Below are positions 63,570 to 64,000 of a DNA stretch of 64,000 bases, one piece after another. The position numbers were made by a program, and so were the translations under genes. Source of the stretch: Actinomadura sp. K4S16. GTDB taxonomy: Bacteria; Actinomycetota; Actinomycetes; Streptosporangiales; Streptosporangiaceae. Where the stretch lies: the NCBI RefSeq assembly GCF_008327685.1, contig NZ_BDDE01000011.1:463093-527092 (forward strand), read 5' to 3'. Numbering within the stretch: position 1 is the first letter of the stretch; each line of letters opens with the position of its first letter. The notes under the pieces were generated by a model, which saw nothing but the letters and a program-made list of their open reading frames with translations, did not search any database and was not told the DNA's origin.

Positions 63570-64000
63570 ATGGCGGGCGGGGTGCACCGGGTGGCGGTGG
63601 TGGTGCGCGAGGGCGTGCTGCCGATGGAGCTGGGGATCGTCCACCAGCTGTTCGGGCAGGCCCGGTCGGCGGGGGGCGCGCCGCTGTACGAGGTGGTGTC
63701 GTGCGCGGTGGAGCCGGGGGCGGTGCGGGCGGACGCCGATTTCGCGGTGGCGGTGCCGCACGGGCTGGAGGCGCTGGAGGCGGCGGACACGGTGGTCGTG
63801 CCGGCGTCGCACGTGCTGGACGAGACCCGTCCCGGGGACGGGCCGGTGCCGGGCGCGCTCGCGGCGGCGGCCGGGCGGGGCGCGCGGGTCGCGTCGGTGT
63901 GCACGGGCGCGTTCGTGCTGGCGGCGGCGGGGCTGCTGGAGGGGCGGCGGGCGACGACGCACTGGCTGTCGTGCGCCCGGCTGGTGGAGATGTTCCCGGG
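63570..64000 (+). CDS. GlxA/AraC-type transcriptional regulator, N-terminal part
   Basis: The DJ-1/PfpI-like N-terminal domain of a GlxA-family regulator: [46 protein letters not shown] and [40 protein letters not shown]. The last block contains the Cys-Thr-Gly nucleophile-elbow mimic seen in the family. The AraC DNA-binding domain would follow beyond base 64000. ATG 63570 follows AAGGATCGGG; an in-frame ATG lies at 63549. Divergent from the quinone reductase gene. Confidence 0.9.
   Translation, partial: [143 protein letters not shown]

Overview
The window is a very GC-rich stretch (strong G/C bias at third codon positions, many GTG and TTG starts, GTGA stop/start overlaps) of an actinomycete chromosome. 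RpoB sequence, DUF3040, Holin-X/DUF3618, ECF41/ECF42 sigma factors and an Rv2578c-type radical SAM protein fit Streptosporangiales/Thermomonosporaceae (Actinomadura-like); the genus is an inference. No tRNA, rRNA or CRISPR was seen. Layout: (1) 1-2950 holds the first ~983 codons of an RNA polymerase beta-subunit gene on the minus strand. It has no rplJ/rplL upstream and carries Asn at the position of E. coli Ser531 and Met at Ile572, so it looks like an rpoB2/rpoB(R)-type paralogue. (2) 3215-8382: a membrane protein, two histidine kinase/response regulator pairs and a DUF6069-like gene. (3) 8428-17628: regulator/effector modules (TetR-AhpD-like, MFS, DGPF-ECF42, MarR-hydrolase, TetR-virginiamycin B lyase-MFS), several with perfect palindromic operators. 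(4) 17681-19577: a two-gene RNA end-healing and sealing cassette (RNA ligase plus HD-polynucleotide kinase). (5) 19645-21677: Holin-X, DUF3618 and YihY membrane genes behind a possible sigma-B-type promoter. (6) 21754-33601: acetyltransferase, WYL regulator, hydrolases, GH3 enzyme, AI-2E-type transporter, DUF4132 protein, TetR-SDR pair. (7) 33606-37911: an island of lower GC content bounded by ~38-bp inverted repeats and a short direct repeat. It holds a decayed Tn3-family transposase and a membrane protein with seven C-x4-C repeats, and is interpreted as a defective Tn3-family transposon inserted between two convergent genes. (8) 37946-43685: TetR-SnoaL, CPBP protease, VOC protein, DUF1062 gene with a structured leader, ECF41 sigma factor divergent from an Old Yellow Enzyme homologue. 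(9) 43745-48293: ADP-ribosylglycohydrolase, SnoaL-like, thioesterase, ARPP-1-like and VWA proteins. (10) 48349-56814: TetR-ABC exporter, EamA transporter, a large protein with a degenerate AAA-like domain, a WYL-DinB-like fusion and an anti-sigma-type kinase. (11) 57036-64000: a candidate terminated small RNA, PhzF, DUF1330/HxlR, DUF3040, a glycosidase-like lipoprotein, the radical SAM protein, a quinone oxidoreductase and the start of a GlxA/AraC regulator. Most of the window is short regulator-target units for drug efflux, detoxification and stress response. The items most worth following up are the divergent rpoB, the RNA-repair pair, the Tn3-like island, the ARPP-1/VWA neighbourhood, two candidate structured RNAs and an AT-rich patch over the radical SAM cysteine motif.
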